Shown: in pieces, positions 1-11,229 of the stretch
Layout: each line of letters starts with the position of its first letter
How positions within the stretch are numbered: position 1 is the stretch's first letter
Assembly: GCA_035578905.1 (NCBI GenBank)
Contig: JAQJVL010000605.1
Location: 132,001-196,000 of the forward strand
Direction: 5' to 3'
DNA: 64,000 bases
Origin: Stictocephala bisonia
Lineage: Eukaryota; Arthropoda; Insecta; Hemiptera; Membracidae
Position numbers and translations under genes: made by a program
Notes under the pieces: model-generated
What the model saw: only the letters and a program-made list of their open reading frames with translations
What the model was told of the DNA's origin: nothing
Database searches by the model: none

Positions 1-2328
1 GTTGAGCATCGCTCTTGTATTTCTTTGGAATCATTGATAGTGAGTATATTTGTATATAACTTGATAGTAGACTTACATCTCTGTAGTATCCATACGTTGG
101 AACAAGCCTGCTTAGTTGAGCAACGCTCTTGTTTATCTCTGGGATCATTGATAGTGAGTATAGTTGTATATAACTTGATAGTAGACTTACATCTGTGTAG
201 TACCCGTACGTTGGAACAAGCCTGGTCAGTTCAGCAACGCTCTTGTCTTTCTCTGGAATCATTGATAGTGAGTATAGTTGTATATAACTTGATAGTAGAC
301 TTACATCTCTGTAGTATCCATACGTTGGAACAAGCCTGCTTAGTTGAGCAACGCTCTTGTTTATCTCAGGGATCATTGATAGTGAGTATAGTTGTATATA
401 ACTTGATAGTAGACTTACATCTGTGTAGTACCCGTACGTTGGAACAAGCCTGGTCAGTTCAGCAACGCTCTTGACTTTCTCCGGAATTATTGATAGTGAG
501 TATAGTTGTATATAACTTGATAGTAGACTTACATCTGTGTAGTACCCGTACGTCGGAACAAGCCTAGTCAGTTTAGCAACGCTCTTGTCTTTCTCTGGGA
601 TCATTGATAGTGAGTATAGTTGTATATAACTTGATAGTAGACTTACATATGTGTAGTACCCGTACGTTGGAACAAGCCTGGTTAGTTTAGTAAAGCTCTT
701 GTTTTTCTCTGGGATCATTGATAGTGAGAATATTTGTATATAACTTGATAGTCAACTTACATATGTGTAGTACCCGTACGTTGGAACAAGCCTGGTCAGT
801 TCAGCAACGCTCTTGTCTTTCTCTGGGATCATTGATAGTGAGTATAGTTGTATATAACTTGATAGTCAACTTACATCTGTGTAGTACCCATACATTGGAA
901 CAAGCCTGGTCAGTTCAGCAACGCTCTTGTCTTTCTCTGGGATCATTGATAGTGAGAATAGTTGTATATAACTTGATAGTAGACTTACATCTGTGTAGTA
1001 CCCGTACGTTGGAACAAGCCTGGTCAGTTCAGCAACGCTCTTGTCTTTCTCTGGGATCATTCATAGTAAGATATAGTTGTATATAACTTTATAGTAGACT
1101 TACGTCCGTGTAGTACGAATACGTTGGAACAAGCCTGGTCAGTTCAGCAACGCTCTTGTCTTTCTCTGGGATCATTTATAGTGAGAATAGTTGTATATAA
1201 CTTGATAGTAGACTTACATCTGTGTAGTACCCGTACGTTGGAACAAGCCTGGTCAGTTCAGCAACGCACTTGTCTTTCTCAGGGATCATTCATAGTAAGA
1301 TATAGTTGTATATAACTTGATAGTCGACTTACATCTGTGTAGTACCCGTACGTTGGAAAAAGCCTGGTCAGTTAAGCAACACTCTAGGCTTTCTCTGGAA
1401 TTATTGATAGGGAGTATAGTTGTATATAACTTGATAGTAGACTTACATCTGTGTAGTTCCCATATGTTGGAACAAGCCTGGTCAGTTGAGCAACACTCTA
1501 GGCTTTCTCTGGAATTATTGATAGGGAGTATAGTTGAATATAACTTGATAGTAGACTTACATCTGTGTAGTACCCATATGGTGAAACAAGCCTGGTCACT
1601 TAAGCAACGCTCTTGTCTTTCTCTGGGATCATTGAAAGTGAGAATAGGTTTATATAACTTGATGGTAGACTTACATCTGTGTAGTACCCGTACGGTGGGA
1701 CAAGCCGGGTCATTTGAGCAACACTCTTAGTTTTCTCTGGAATCATTCATAGTAAGTATAGTTGTATATAACTTGATAGTAGACTTACATCTGTGTAGTA
1801 CGCATACGGTTGAACAAGCCGGTTCATTTGAGCAACTCTCTTAGTTTTCTCTGGAATCATTCATAGTGAGTATAGTTGTATATATCTTGATAGTAGACTT
1901 ACATCTGTGTAGTACGCATACGGTGGGACAAGCTGGGTCACTTGAGCAACACTCTTGGCTTTATCTGGAATCTTTGATAATGAGTACAGTTGTATACAAC
2001 TTGATAGTAGACTTACATCTGTGTAGTACCTGTACGTTGGAACAAGCCTGGTTAGTTTAGCAACACTCTTGGCTTTCTCTGGAATCTTTGATAGTGAGTA
2101 TAGTTGTATATAACTTGATAGTAGACTTACATCTGTGTAGTACGCATACGGTTGGACAAGCTGGGTCAGTTGAGCAATACTCTTGGCTTTCTCTAGAATC
2201 TATGATAGTGAGTATAGTTGTATATAACCTGATAGTAGACTTACATCTGTGTAGTACGCATACGGTGGGACAAGCTGGGTCAGTTGAGCAACACTCTTGG
2301 CTTTTTCTGGAATCTTTGATAGTGAGTA
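1..2328. repeat. 114-bp tandem satellite array, about 20 copies
   Basis: A unit of 114 bp repeats head to tail from the window edge. The landmark tcattgatagtgagtata recurs at 31, 145 and 259, exactly 114 apart. Each unit also carries acttgatagtagacttacat and a ttggaacaagcc-like block. Early copies (1-1350) are closely similar. Copies after about 1380 shift to variants such as cggtgggacaag and caacactctt, so higher-order sub-blocks exist. Because 114 is 38 codons, long open frames appear on the plus strand. They are broken repeatedly and differ between copies, so I read them as by-products of the period rather than a protein. The array continues beyond the left edge and ends within a unit near 2328. 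Confidence 0.95.
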
Positions 2329-2740
2329 TGCCAGGTAGAGGGATGATATGATCAGGTGACTAAAGTCTGGCAATATCCAGCGAGTGATATATAAATTCCT
2401 GCGAGTTTTGACAGTATATTACTTTGAGGCATCCCCAAAATTTTAACATTTTGTTAAAGTTACCAAGCACTTCTTCGTAAATTATTAATGTCCGTTTTTT
2501 TCAAGTTAATGTATTCATATAGCTTTATGAAGGTCTGCCTAATACTTACTACTTAGCATTATCTATTTCTCAACAGTTTGTTACTATTATCTCTTTTTAT
2601 TTTCTCTTAGACCTTTAATTGTTTTATTATAATGATTTATTTGCGTGTATTGAGTTTTCTTTGTAGTTATACTGACTTATTTTCAATAATATACAATACA
2701 CCATGTGCAGGTACATGACAGTAAAGGTATATTTAAACAC
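2256..2740. repeat. Last satellite unit plus conserved unique tail (dispersed repeat, copy 1)
   Basis: The final 114-bp unit runs into non-repetitive sequence that is also found after a single unit at 53470-53955. Shared landmarks in the same order are the gtgagtatgcca junction, a ccagcgag block, a gaggcatcc/gacatcc block, aagttaatgtatt with tatagcttta, and ttattttcaat with a following tatac/atata block. The tail therefore belongs to a dispersed element that contains the satellite unit. No coding sequence was seen in it. Confidence 0.75.
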
Positions 2741-3578
2741 GAAGTACAAGATGATGATATATAAATATAACTATTTCTAATTCATTTTATTATACAATAT
2801 GTACATTTACTGTTCTATGGTTAAGACAAATAAAAATACAAATGAACAAGAACTAATGATCATTTTATTTTAATGCCAAATAAAAGGGGCAAAATCTTAT
2901 ATGAAAGAATAAGATTAAAAAGTGCAAAATATTTCAAACAAGTTAAAATTTAATTAATTCTGGTTACTGAAAACGTGAATGAAAGAAAATAATTTTAATG
3001 AACATTGTATTTTTACGATGTATTTAAATATACTATTACATAATTAAAGTCCCAAAGGTAATATTATAGAAGTTTACATAATTTACATGATTACTATTTG
3101 CTACATGAAAAATTAATAGCTAAATACCTCCTTGAAAATATACAAATCTAAAAAAATTATAGATGTTTAGTTTATGAAGGACATTTTACAATTAAAACAT
3201 TTAAATAATGCTGTACCTTTCTTTAGTTCACAGCCAAACTGAATAATTTCTAAGGTTGATTCTGAGAAAGCCTCCTAGAAATCATTCTCGTCCTTCGATT
3301 TTAAAATAAATAATAGTACCATGGCAGTAGTATATATATATATGGCAATAAATAATCACTTTCATCTTAATCATCTTTATTCAGATTATATCAGGACTTT
3401 TTTGCAAAAATCTAATTTTTTAGCACCGAGGATTTATAATATGATACCTGGCATATAAAACCTCTAAATATAGTAATGTTTTTTAAATCCAAGAATTTGG
3501 CTTATAAATGTACAAAATTGTTATCATTTATCGTCAATAGAAACATAAATTTAAACTGAAGTACAAGGATATATGACT
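2741..3578. other. AT-rich stretch, nothing recognised
   Basis: Very AT-rich sequence with no open frame of note and no repeat I could identify. It lies between the satellite tail and a microsatellite. Confidence 0.6.
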
Positions 3579-3579
3579 G

Positions 3580-3665
<86 letters not shown>
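3579..3665. repeat. Compound microsatellite (TA)n (TATG)n (TG)n
   Basis: Runs of TA, TATG and TG dinucleotide or tetranucleotide repeats follow one another without interruption. The open frame across them is composed of repeats only and is not a gene. Confidence 0.95.
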
Positions 3666-4240
3666 CTAGGGGATATTTACACGCTCTTAGTATGTGTGTG
3701 TTTGTACATGTATATATATTTGCTAATAAGTATGTGTGTAATCAAAATTCGAAACAATAAATTTTTCTTTGTTATGCAGTCGTTATGTTTTATTAACGAA
3801 ATTATTTTATTTATTAACCAGCAAAAATATATTTTATTAGCTGTAATTTTTGCTTGTGTTTGAAAAAAGTAGCTTAAAGTATTAGCACATTTTTTTTTTA
3901 ATTTTGTGTAATATACAATGATATATTATATCAATGTACCAAACAATAAAGATGACATTAACACATCACATACACTGCACTGTTAAATTACAGTAAGAAA
4001 ACATGCTAAGGTTATATCACTTTGTTTTGTTTACAGTACAACATTACACTTCACCCACTGCCGATCCAAGTGTTGCTGAGAAATAGCAACATTCGTGATT
4101 CGTGTTAAACCCGTGACTTGTTAAAAGGCTCAAATTGTTAATTGTGATTGTTTTCATATCTTCGATCAGCAGTATACAATCTGTATAAACAAAGCAAGCT
4201 GTAAAAAGAATTTTTGAGCGGCATATGTACTACCATACAG
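3666..4240. other. AT-rich stretch, nothing recognised
   Basis: No coding signal and no repeat recognised between the microsatellite and the 36-bp minisatellite. Confidence 0.5.
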
Positions 4241-4472
4241 GTACTGTGGTATTGACCCACCCGCCCACCCATACACGTACAGTGGTATTGACCCACCCAC
4301 CCACCCATACACGTACTGTGGCATTGACCCACCCTCCCACCCATACACGTACAATGGTATTGACCCACCCGCCCACCCATACACGTAGTGTGGCATTGAC
4401 CCACCCACCCATCCATACACGTACAGTGGTATTGACCCACCCACCCACCCATACACGTACAGTGGTATTGGT
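4240..4472. repeat. 36-bp minisatellite with four C-runs per unit, 6-7 copies
   Basis: The block attgaccc recurs at 4251, 4287, 4323 and 4359, a period of 36 bp. Most units contain cccacccgcccaccc or a close variant followed by atacacgtac. On the complementary strand this is four runs of three G separated by single bases, the classic form of a very stable G-quadruplex. Units 3 and 6 vary the loop bases or one run. The period is 12 codons, which explains the overlapping open frames on both strands. I do not consider them genes. Confidence 0.93.
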
Positions 4473-4689
4473 TACTAAATCAAAAAAGTAACAGAAATTT
4501 GTTAGCAAACAGGATAAAACTATCTACAAACTTTCACCTGGCGTCTCTGTTGTAGCTATAGTCAGCAGTTATTGTATTCATACCTTCTTTTGTAATGCAT
4601 ATTTACGCCACATTATAAGCTGCATTTTTATTTAAAAAATTAGGTGCCTGCCCTAAACCACCTAATAATTACTAAACTATTTTATTTTA

Positions 4690-4815
4690 AAAAAATATAT
4701 ATATATAATGTATTTTTGTACTGCGTTTTTATTTTTTTTGTCTACTATTAAAACCTCACCGACAAGTTTTGTACTTTTAAATGTAATAAACAAATATAAT
4801 TTTTAATAGTTGTAA
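4690..4815. repeat. Dispersed repeat, copy 1
   Basis: The order (TA)n, gtatttttgtac, a T-rich block, tctactatt, acctcaccgacaa and a tttaa-rich end is repeated at 5383-5512. The copies are diverged but colinear, so this is a duplicated or transposed non-coding segment. Confidence 0.6.
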
Positions 4816-5382
4816 ATTATTTTGATCGCTGATTTATATATAATCTACGGTTTATTAAAGTATATATAAACGTAAATATAATACGTAAAGTACAAATACA
4901 ATTATAGGACATGTATGAAGCATGATCATCAAATTTTGTTTAACCTTTGAGGCCATAAATTTTCTCATTTTTATATTTTAACTATAGTATAGTAGTTTTG
5001 CTAGTTGTACAATTCGTTTAAGATTGAGGTTTTGTTTATTGAATACTCTTAAAGTTATTATTATTCAATAATATTGAACCTATAGATACTCTTACAGTTT
5101 TTATATCGTGCGTATTTTTGTATTTTAGTCAGTCTTGACAGTTTTCTGTTATGTTATGTTATTTTATTTTTAATCAAGAATAGAGATATAATGTAAAGTG
5201 ATTAATTTCATTCTCGTTAATGTACAAGAGCTTATTTTCCCTTTGAAATTTGTACAAGTGTAAAGCTGAGAAAATTTTGTCTTTGGCTTTCTTTCTTTAT
5301 AAATGTGGATTCAACCAAATTAGCATATAGATCGTAATTTTAGTGTTTTTCTAGAAGATAATAGAAACTATAAAATGGTAAA

Positions 5383-5512
5383 TATATATATATGCATGTA
5401 TTTTTGTACAGATTTTTTATCTTTCTTGTTTACTATAGGACCTCACCAACAAATGTTGCATAACTTGGTAAGGCCTAGATTTAGTACACTTAAACATATA
5501 TTTTTTTTAATC
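5383..5512. repeat. Dispersed repeat, copy 2
   Basis: Same orientation and order as 4690-4815: (TA)n, gtatttttgtac, tttactata, acctcaccaacaa and an A/T-rich end. It is placed just downstream of the last recognised gene A exon. Confidence 0.6.
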
Positions 5513-5541
5513 AGTCTATAATACGTTACATTCTAATTTAC

Positions 5542-5696
5542 CTTAAGATAGATGATAACATCATCACAACAATACACATCCGTGCAAAAAATACCAAGAA
5601 AACTGTTTTTGAGATAACATCATCCGTAGAACGCACCAGTTCTGCTAAAGAGGAGAATAATTCACGCATCTGAGACCAGTACTCTTCAGTTTGGAC
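5542..5696 (-). CDS. Gustatory receptor gene A, exon E (last recognised)
   Basis: This exon encodes 51 residues plus two bases. It holds the W-x-x-(M/L)-R-E-x(4)-L-x-x-L-V-x(3)-D-D-x-I-S pattern (EEYWSQMRELFSS then LVRSTDDVIS), which in insect sugar-type GRs precedes a transmembrane helix. A hydrophobic stretch rich in V, F and M follows. The acceptor is ttctgaag|GTC with a weak pyrimidine tract, and the donor is TTAAG|gtaaat. The start phase is 0, matching the end of the exon at 8163-7898, and it ends in phase 2. Exons for the last two transmembrane segments and the C-terminal TYxxxxxQ motif were not found between here and the left edge. Confidence 0.75.
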
Positions 5697-6017
5697 CTTC
5701 AGAAATATTACACTTTTAAAATGAGGAATAATTTATATATCACTTAAAATTTAATCGTGGAAAATTTAAAGGCATTGTAAAAACTTAAAATGAATAATAT
5801 AACTTAATAATTTTTACAGAGTCTTTGTGTACAGATGGCCATTATATTTAAATTGTTAGAGAATTTTGTCATATTCTTTTTATTAGAAATTACTGAAACA
5901 TTAGAGGTGACAATGAATGTGGAACCCATTTTTAACTGTTAAATCACAACAGGGAAAATCGCCACTGTTCGTACATAATTACTGGTTGAAGTAACCTACA
6001 TACCTGTTTAATTACCG

Positions 6018-6056
6018 ACCGGATGACACCTTTGGGGGACGGGCCACAAGGAGTTA
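6018..6056 (+). repeat. Short segment inverted relative to the transposase relic
   Basis: The stretch gatgacacctttgggggacg is matched at about 17 of 20 positions by the reverse complement near 6737-6756 (aatgacgcctttgggggacg). The two could be arms or fragments of one old DNA transposon. Confidence 0.4.
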
Positions 6057-6559
6057 AAAGAACATGTTTAATGAGAGCCTATACTAAAATGTAGATAAAT
6101 TGAAACGTCTTGGTTTACTAAAATAGTGCCGCAAACCGGATTTCAAAAGGTTGATTTAATCAGTAGTTATTGCTGTTTAAATATTAAAACTCTTCAGATG
6201 TGTAACGCATTAATTGTTACGAGTTAAAATAACGTTTAAACCTGAGATAAAAGTAAGTGTTCAAAATGGCCTAATCTCATTGTATGATAATGTTTTAATT
6301 TAAATGAAGAAGAGTTCATGAATAACATGACCAAAAACATGACCACTGTTAGAAAATACAAGTAGGCTGTTTGGATTTTCCACGAATTAGACTTTGAATT
6401 TAACGGATGCTATCTTTATTTTAGCAGCTGCACGGAAGTGTTCAGTGGGTTTTGTTATGCACACGGAAAAGGTTTTTCATTTAGTTTCACGTTAAAAAAT
6501 CGTATCATAATATTTTATGCCCCGTTATGTCAGCTAGTGAACACAAAGTGTAACTCTTA

Positions 6560-6765
6560 TAATAATGTATCGATGAACTAAATGAAATTAACATTTCTTA
6601 AAAAATGGTCCCAAAATATAATATCCAGTAATACCTGCCAAAACATTAAGTTTCGTGGGTGCTGTTTTTGAATTTTATCTTTCCTGTACGGGTTGCTGTT
6701 GTCCCAACACCGATAAAGATGTCTTCTTGTGACTCTTTGTAGACGTCCCCCAAAGGCGTCATTCA
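6560..6765 (-). pseudogene. Tc1/mariner-like (DDE) transposase relic
   Basis: On the minus strand the translation, allowing a frameshift near 6650, resembles the part of insect Tc1/mariner-type transposases that runs from the NP-x-(A/Y)-x-(R)-x(4)-Q-x-(R/P) region into NVWxGIxGxxIxGPxF. What is visible is DNSNPYRK, then NVLAGITGYYILGPFF. The catalytic aspartates cannot be placed and stops follow at once, so this is a decayed fragment of about 65 codons. It sits in a gene A intron. The family assignment rests on by-eye motif matching and the exact clade is open. Confidence 0.55.
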
Positions 6766-7897
6766 CCATGATGTGTTAACCTTGGCGTTTTTCTTTGTTT
6801 TTGTTTCAAAGTTAAAAAGGGGATTCAAGACTTTATTGTAATCTTATACGTATGTAACAGCCACAGTAATTAAAAAAGATATATTACATTGATATATTAT
6901 CCATAATGATAACTATTCAACTAAGAATGAAAAAATTAAAAATGAAATTAAATTGAAAATTAGTTTATTATTTTATGAAAATACAAACAAATGTATATTT
7001 TAAAAAATACATGAAATTGATTCCCTGCAAGGGTATCTGCCTTTGTATGGGAAAACAAGTCAAAAACAGTCCGAAAGGGCTAATACTAACTAAGACTAAG
7101 AAAAAATAAACTTAATCTTATTGCATAAAAACAATACCAAAAGGATATTAAAAGATGCATGCGCATATAACGATTCAAATGAAGAATTGAAAGTCATTAT
7201 TGCATCAAGAGCTATCATTTAAAGATTTTAATAGGCCCTTTGTTCAATTAAATAACATTTTGAAAATTGAACTCCTACTGTGAACGACGGTGAAACAAAA
7301 TAAAGAATAATATTTAAAACAAATTATATTGATGCATTTTATTATAAGGTGGACAAGAATTATTGGATGGTTTCTATAATTTTCTGTATACGACGATCTA
7401 CTTACAACCCTAGTGCTTTTCAACTAATATATCTAATTTACATCTAAAACAGTTTAAACCCTAGTATAGGGTTTTTTCACGAAATGGTGGAATATGTAAA
7501 AAAAATATTTCTTCCCTATTAATTCAAGAGTTTTGCAGCTCACAAAATGTAAGTTCTTTAAAAATAATGTTGTAACTTAAATGTTAGCAAAAATATTCCC
7601 TTAAAAACAGTCAATATTAATAACATTCTTTTACCATTAATACTAAAAATATTATACTGGTATATAAATGTATTTATTTTCAAGGCTATACTATCTTATG
7701 TGTATTTTATATAGTTTGTGGGTTTCTAACTTTCCCAATCTAGCAATTCTATTATTTAAGTTGATTACAAAATATCACCAACGTCTACTGTCAGAAGTAA
7801 ATAACATGATATATTATACGATATGTATGCATGGTCAACACTTAAACATTACGAACTAAAAGTATGAAATGAATAATTAATTATATTATTTGTTTAC

Positions 7898-8163
7898 CTG
7901 AGAAACTTTTGACTCTAAATGTGAAGTGAACTGTTCAAGTCTGGCATTGAGACATTTGGCTATCAGTATAACAAAGACAGTGCCTATCAGCCATTGAAGA
8001 AATTGAATAGTGTCTAAAAGAAAAACTATATAGGTTTGCATTGAGAAAGGAATTCTTGGTATTCCAGCACTCTCATTGATGGAGATAACAACTAAAGGGG
8101 TAATTGGTTCTCCCCTGGATTGCAACTCTAGAATGTTCCGTATGAGAAGTGGAACTTTACAGC
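7898..8163 (-). CDS. Gustatory receptor gene A, exon D
   Basis: This exon encodes 88 residues after two phase bases. It starts CKVPLLIRNILE and ends with SHLESKVSQ. The centre holds a long hydrophobic helix (FLQWLIGTVFVILIA) followed by KCLNARLEQF. In insect sugar-type GRs this position is a transmembrane helix followed by an intracellular (A/S)xRFxQL motif. The acceptor ttttttcag|GCTG is strong and the donor TCTCAG|gtaaaca is canonical. The starting phase completes the single G left by exon C, and the exon ends in phase 0, matching exon E. A longer open frame in this position starts at TTG and is just the inner part of the exon. Confidence 0.82.
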
Positions 8164-10292
8164 CTGAAAAAAATTTTTTTTAAGTTAAATAGTTGATTGT
8201 TTTATGTAAAAGAAAATAATCAGCATCAAATGACATTAAATGTAAAAGCTTATACTCTTGTGATCACGCAAATAATGAATCCACAAAACATCATGTACAA
8301 CTTATAGTATCTTTTTAATAGGGCTTAAAAGTAAAAACTCACATTTCAACACTTACAGTGAAGAATTTTATTTTTGTCTGGGTGCATTTGCATCCTGCAA
8401 GCATACGATTTCTACATCTTTAAGTGATGAAGTTGGTTATTCTGTATTATAATGTTCTAATGAAAGGTGTCTTATCATATAAAATTTAACTAATTATTAT
8501 AGGAAGTAATTTAGTAATTTTAATTGTACATTTTAGGCTATAAATATGTTGTTCTTAACTTATTAGTTAAACTAACCATTAAATTTTATACAGTTTTTAT
8601 GTTTAAGTTGGTGTCAATCTTTTACGCCTAAACATTTTTATGAAAGCACTATAAAAGTACGGACTCTCATGCGCATCAAGGGAGGGGCAGCTTTGTTCTG
8701 GGATAGTGGTTGCAGACAGCTTTGTCCACTGTATGATGCGTCAGATAGTATGATACTTTATACCTAAATATACATTTAGGATATGATCGACAAATTCATG
8801 AAGACACGAAAATCAATGAGGTTAACAGCCCAGCTCATTCTGTAAAGGTAGTCACCCGTTATCAGAAATAGTACCAACCACGACGACTTGTGAAGTTGGC
8901 CATAATCAGCTTGGGTAACAACTGTAATTAACGTCCATAAGCATTCGTTATTATTTTGGATATCAACCATGAACAACTTGAGTTCATTCGTCATCAGCTT
9001 TACTAGTAACGGTGAACATCTTGGGTAGCCACCCGTGATCAGTTTAGTTAGCCACCTGTGATCTGCTTGGGTAGCCACCAAGATACAATTTATATCATCC
9101 CGTGTTCAGCTTCAGTAACAACCGTCTTTACTTCAATAGCCAGTTATGATCAGTTTGGTTAGCGACCATAATCATCATGGGTATCCCCCCCCCGTGATCG
9201 GCTTGGGTAGCAACCATCATTACCTTCCAGCCGGTCATGAAAATTTTCGGTAGCAACCTTCCTTAGCCAGTCATGACCGGCTTGGGTAGCCACCTATTTT
9301 CACCCTAACAACCATTAAAAACTTACGTAGCCAACCTTTTTTAGCCAGGGTCTACACCTGTAGCTAACAGTGATTTAATTTTATGACAACCATGAACTAC
9401 CTGTGTAGCAACCATGATTAACTTCGGTAACTCCTCATTAGATGATTCGGTAACTCATCATCTTAGGGAGCTGACCATGCTCTACCTGGATAACAATCAC
9501 GGCCACCTTGCGTAGCTACCTATAACCAACTTGGGTAGCCAATTGTGATCAAGTTAGGAAGCAACTTTGATCATTTTAGGTAGCACCATCATCAAACACA
9601 GTAGCCCCTATCATTAACTTAGGTATCAGTGAGGGTATCATCCGTGAACAAGTTGGGTAGCCAACCATGTTCTGGTTAATTAGCACTCGTTTATCAGCTT
9701 GGGATGCTGGTAACCTGGATTTGGCTGTGGTTTTAGTCCCAAACGTGCGCAGTTATTCAAATACAGTTACGTTTATGCCACCCAGATTTGTCAGAAACCA
9801 AGCCAACAGATTTGACTTCATCAGAGCCTGTACATTCTCAGAGAAGTATGTTTTTATTTGAAATGTTTTCTCTTATTTATATTAGCTATTTTTTACTGCA
9901 GAGAGGTAAAATTCTTAGCACCTTCTAAATAAAAACAAAAACCTGGTTTGATATGCATAGAGACACATATTTCCGTTGTTCACTGTATTAACAAGACCTT
10001 ATAGAAAAAATTAAAGACAATTTGGAAAATGTTATTAAAGCCTTAGTAATGATTTCATTTCTTCCTTAAAATGTATTTTGACATTTGTGGTACTGAATGT
10101 TAAATATTGTGTTGTCCATATGGCACTTAGAAATACAAGCAATAAAACGGCAAACGTGTTAGAATACGTACTACTAGTTTAAGAAATCAAAAACCAAATA
10201 CAGGTTGTGTATTGAATCTTTTTGATATTTACAAGAGAGATAATCAATTAAATAGAACTAGTAACAAACAAATGTTTGGTGTGTATGCCTAC
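8164..10292 (-). other. Gene A intron between exons C and D
   Basis: An intron of about 2.1 kb. It is dominated by a degenerate ~23-bp minisatellite (8785-9685). The remaining 1.2 kb is AT-rich without recognisable features. The plus-strand open frame at 9667-9861 looks accidental. Confidence 0.7.
8785..9685. repeat. Degenerate ~23-bp minisatellite
   Basis: The word cttgggtagccacc/caacc followed by a gtgatcag-like core recurs throughout at spacings of roughly 22-24 bp, with some longer intervals. Examples are gatcagcttgggta, gatctgcttgggtagccacc and gaccggcttgggtagccacc. Copies are strongly diverged, which points to an old array. It lies entirely inside a gene A intron. Confidence 0.85.
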
Positions 10293-10484
10293 CATAATGA
10301 GTGATCGAAAGCAAGGCGAAGAGAACAAAACAATCTCTAGATAAGTTGTTCACTGGCCCAATTGAGTAGAACATTTGTCTTTCGACGGAATCCCATTCTT
10401 TGATATATTGAGACCACTTCATTGATATCTGGATAAAAATTGGAAATTGAAGAAACGTTGTGCCAAATGTGAGGAAGAGTTTTC
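10293..10484 (-). CDS. Gustatory receptor gene A, exon C
   Basis: This exon encodes 63 residues between two phase bases and one trailing base. It starts KLFLTFGTTFLQFP, a hydrophobic helix. Then comes SMKWSQYIKEWDSVERQM, which matches the K-W-x-x-(L/Y)-(M/I)-x-x-W-x-x-V-E signature of the intracellular loop in insect sugar-type GRs. The second half (DCFVLFALLSITHY) enters the next helix. The acceptor tttgtatttcag|GAAAA and donor TTATG|gtaggc are both good. Both phases match the neighbouring exons. This is the most diagnostic exon of the gene. Confidence 0.83.
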
Positions 10485-11229
10485 CTGAAATACAAAGTTA
10501 CGTTAGCAGTGTATGTACAGTGCAGTGTAGCTGCAGAAAAAGGTTAATCTTAGATACAAATTAAAGTTAATCATTTTATCGCAAATGAATTCATCACACT
10601 TATAATGTGTTACTGTATTTATGGTATTTGAAGATCTAGTTTTTATGTTTAAATAATTATATTTAAGGAATTGTATCGTAAGTTACGAAATCATACTTTT
10701 TTAAATGTTAACGAACGCAGTTTTTGGAAAATTCATATTAAATAGTTTTTGTCTAATTATCTAACCACAATAAATCAAGTTACCACTTACAACTTTTCAA
10801 TAATAACTTAAGTTATAAATTTCATACTACATTAAGTTACAGTGTTTGGGTACATGTTTAATTAAATAAATTCTCAAATAAAAATAGGAGATCAAATCAA
10901 AGGCTAACTTCTTTGAAGCCAATAGTTTGATTCGATGGTTTGACAACAATGTCTTATTATTAATTCCAAAAAAAACCCAATTAATATATTTTTGCTTGAT
11001 TAACATACGTGCTAGTGATTTTAGCCTACTTTTAGATGAAACTGAGATTCATCCAACTCAAAGCCTCCGTTTCAAAGCCTCCGTTTATTGGGATTGGTCC
11101 TGGACGAGAATTTCAATTTCCATAGACGTTAGACATATCGATAAAGACTAAAAAATCACTTCTGGAAATTTTTTTTGTTTAGGGACTAGTTTAAAAAACT
11201 AAGCAAATATTGATGTTCTTCCGGCAATC

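Larger units (their letters stand above)
5697..7897 (-). other. Gene A intron between exons D and E
   Basis: This intron of about 2.2 kb is AT-rich. It carries a Tc1/mariner-like transposase relic (6560-6765) and a short segment at 6018-6056 resembling part of that relic in opposite orientation. I found nothing else in it. Confidence 0.65.

Noticed and set aside
25..2351. Series of plus-strand open frames encoding 38-residue repeats
   Set aside because: They follow from a 114-bp satellite period divisible by three. The frames break repeatedly and no start, splice or domain evidence supports a protein.
4138..4508. Overlapping open frames on both strands with 12-residue repeats
   Set aside because: All derive from the 36-bp minisatellite; several frames are open on both strands at once, which is not expected of a gene.
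9667..9861. 64-codon plus-strand open frame after the 23-bp minisatellite
   Set aside because: It begins inside the minisatellite, shows no family motif, and lies antisense in a GR intron.
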